5,125 nt of DNA from Methyloligella sp. (GTDB taxonomy: Bacteria; Pseudomonadota; Alphaproteobacteria; Rhizobiales; JALUTE01). Where the stretch lies: NCBI GenBank assembly GCA_027058255.1, contig JALUTE010000192.1:1-5125 (forward strand), in the 5' to 3' direction. Made by a program: the position numbers and the translations under genes. Positions 4,886-5,125 of the stretch are shown here, in pieces (position 1 is the first letter of the stretch; each line of letters opens with the position of its first letter). A model generated the notes under the pieces. The model was given only the letters and a program-made list of their open reading frames with translations, was not told the origin of the DNA and ran no database searches.

Positions 4886-5125
4886 CTACCCGTCGGCACA
4901 TAGCGCATGGAAGCGTGAGGCCGCCGCCATATCCGCATATCGGGCGGCGCGGCGGGCACGCGCCTCTTCCTCCTCGCCCCAGCGCGCCCATTGCCAGTCC
5001 TCCTCCACATGGGCGGCCGCCCACGCCGCATCGAGATCGAGCGCGCCGTGCATATGCGCGAGCGCCAGCAGCAGGGAGCCCAGAAGCGCCGTCATGGTGT
5101 GACATGCGGTGAGCACGAAGGCATC
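4886..5125 (-). CDS. ATP12-family F1-ATPase assembly chaperone, C-terminal part (cut by window edge)
   Basis: Only the last 79 residues and the stop codon are visible; the start lies beyond the right edge. In mitochondria ATP12 binds the F1 alpha subunit and helps assemble ATP synthase; alphaproteobacteria carry the same family. The visible part shows an Ala/Leu-rich helix (about 5-24 of the visible residues), then AAWAAAHV (33-40), EEDW (41-44), RWGEEEE (48-54) and a basic, Ala-rich final helix ending CADG. The Trp-acidic block resembles the conserved E/DEDW...WGED pattern of ATP12 C-termini, which is the basis of the call. The GTG at 5114-5116 is in frame, but the frame continues upstream and family members are much longer, so it is not the start. 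The gene runs toward the carboxypeptidase. The identification rests on memory of the family pattern, so it is good but not certain. Confidence 0.75.
   Translation of the reverse strand, partial: DAFVLTACHTMTALLGSLLLALAHMHGALDLDAAWAAAHVEEDWQWARWGEEEEARARRAARYADMAAASRFHALCADG

Noticed and set aside
3618..5105. 495-codon open frame on the minus strand
   Set aside because: It is the antisense shadow of the carboxypeptidase and the tRNA, and it also overlaps the ATP12-like gene in another frame.

Overview
The window comes from the chromosome of a GC-rich alphaproteobacterium, most likely in the Hyphomicrobiales (Rhizobiales). The best evidence is a partial gene at the right edge whose product looks like the C-terminus of an ATP12-type F1-ATPase assembly chaperone. 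That family is typical of alphaproteobacteria and mitochondria. The YqaA-type membrane protein next to DsbB and the strong G/C third-position bias of the clear genes agree. No species can be named from this sequence. No phage, transposase, CRISPR or defence genes are visible.

Layout, left to right. (1) 11-97 holds a very large, nearly perfect inverted repeat (35 base pairs, 15-nt loop). (2) 284-1048 (+) encodes a TerC-family membrane protein, probably a metal-ion transporter. (3) 1097-1297 (-) encodes a 66-residue protein of unknown function with a very good ribosome binding site, convergent with terC. (4) 1298-2326 is about 1 kb without a convincing gene. It contains several GC-rich hairpins, a 240-base block almost free of T on the + strand, and an AT-richer patch with short phased repeats near 2134-2219. 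(5) 2327-3484 (-) holds a probable two-gene operon, a YqaA/DedA-type membrane protein followed by DsbB. (6) 3581-3710 (+) holds a sigma70-like promoter and a complete tRNA-Leu(CAA) with encoded CCA. (7) 3762-4847 (+) encodes a secreted D-alanyl-D-alanine carboxypeptidase (peptidase family S11) with an unusual Arg/Ala-rich tail. (8) 4886-5125 (-) is the C-terminal part of the ATP12-like gene, cut by the window edge.

The protein genes are mostly envelope housekeeping: ion homeostasis (TerC), periplasmic disulfide formation (DsbB with a DedA-like partner) and peptidoglycan trimming (carboxypeptidase). The carboxypeptidase lies only 51 nt after the tRNA with no clear promoter of its own, so it may be read through from the tRNA promoter. 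I see no complete novel system. The points most worth a second look are the giant hairpin, the T-depleted non-coding block, the small unknown gene and the polybasic tail.
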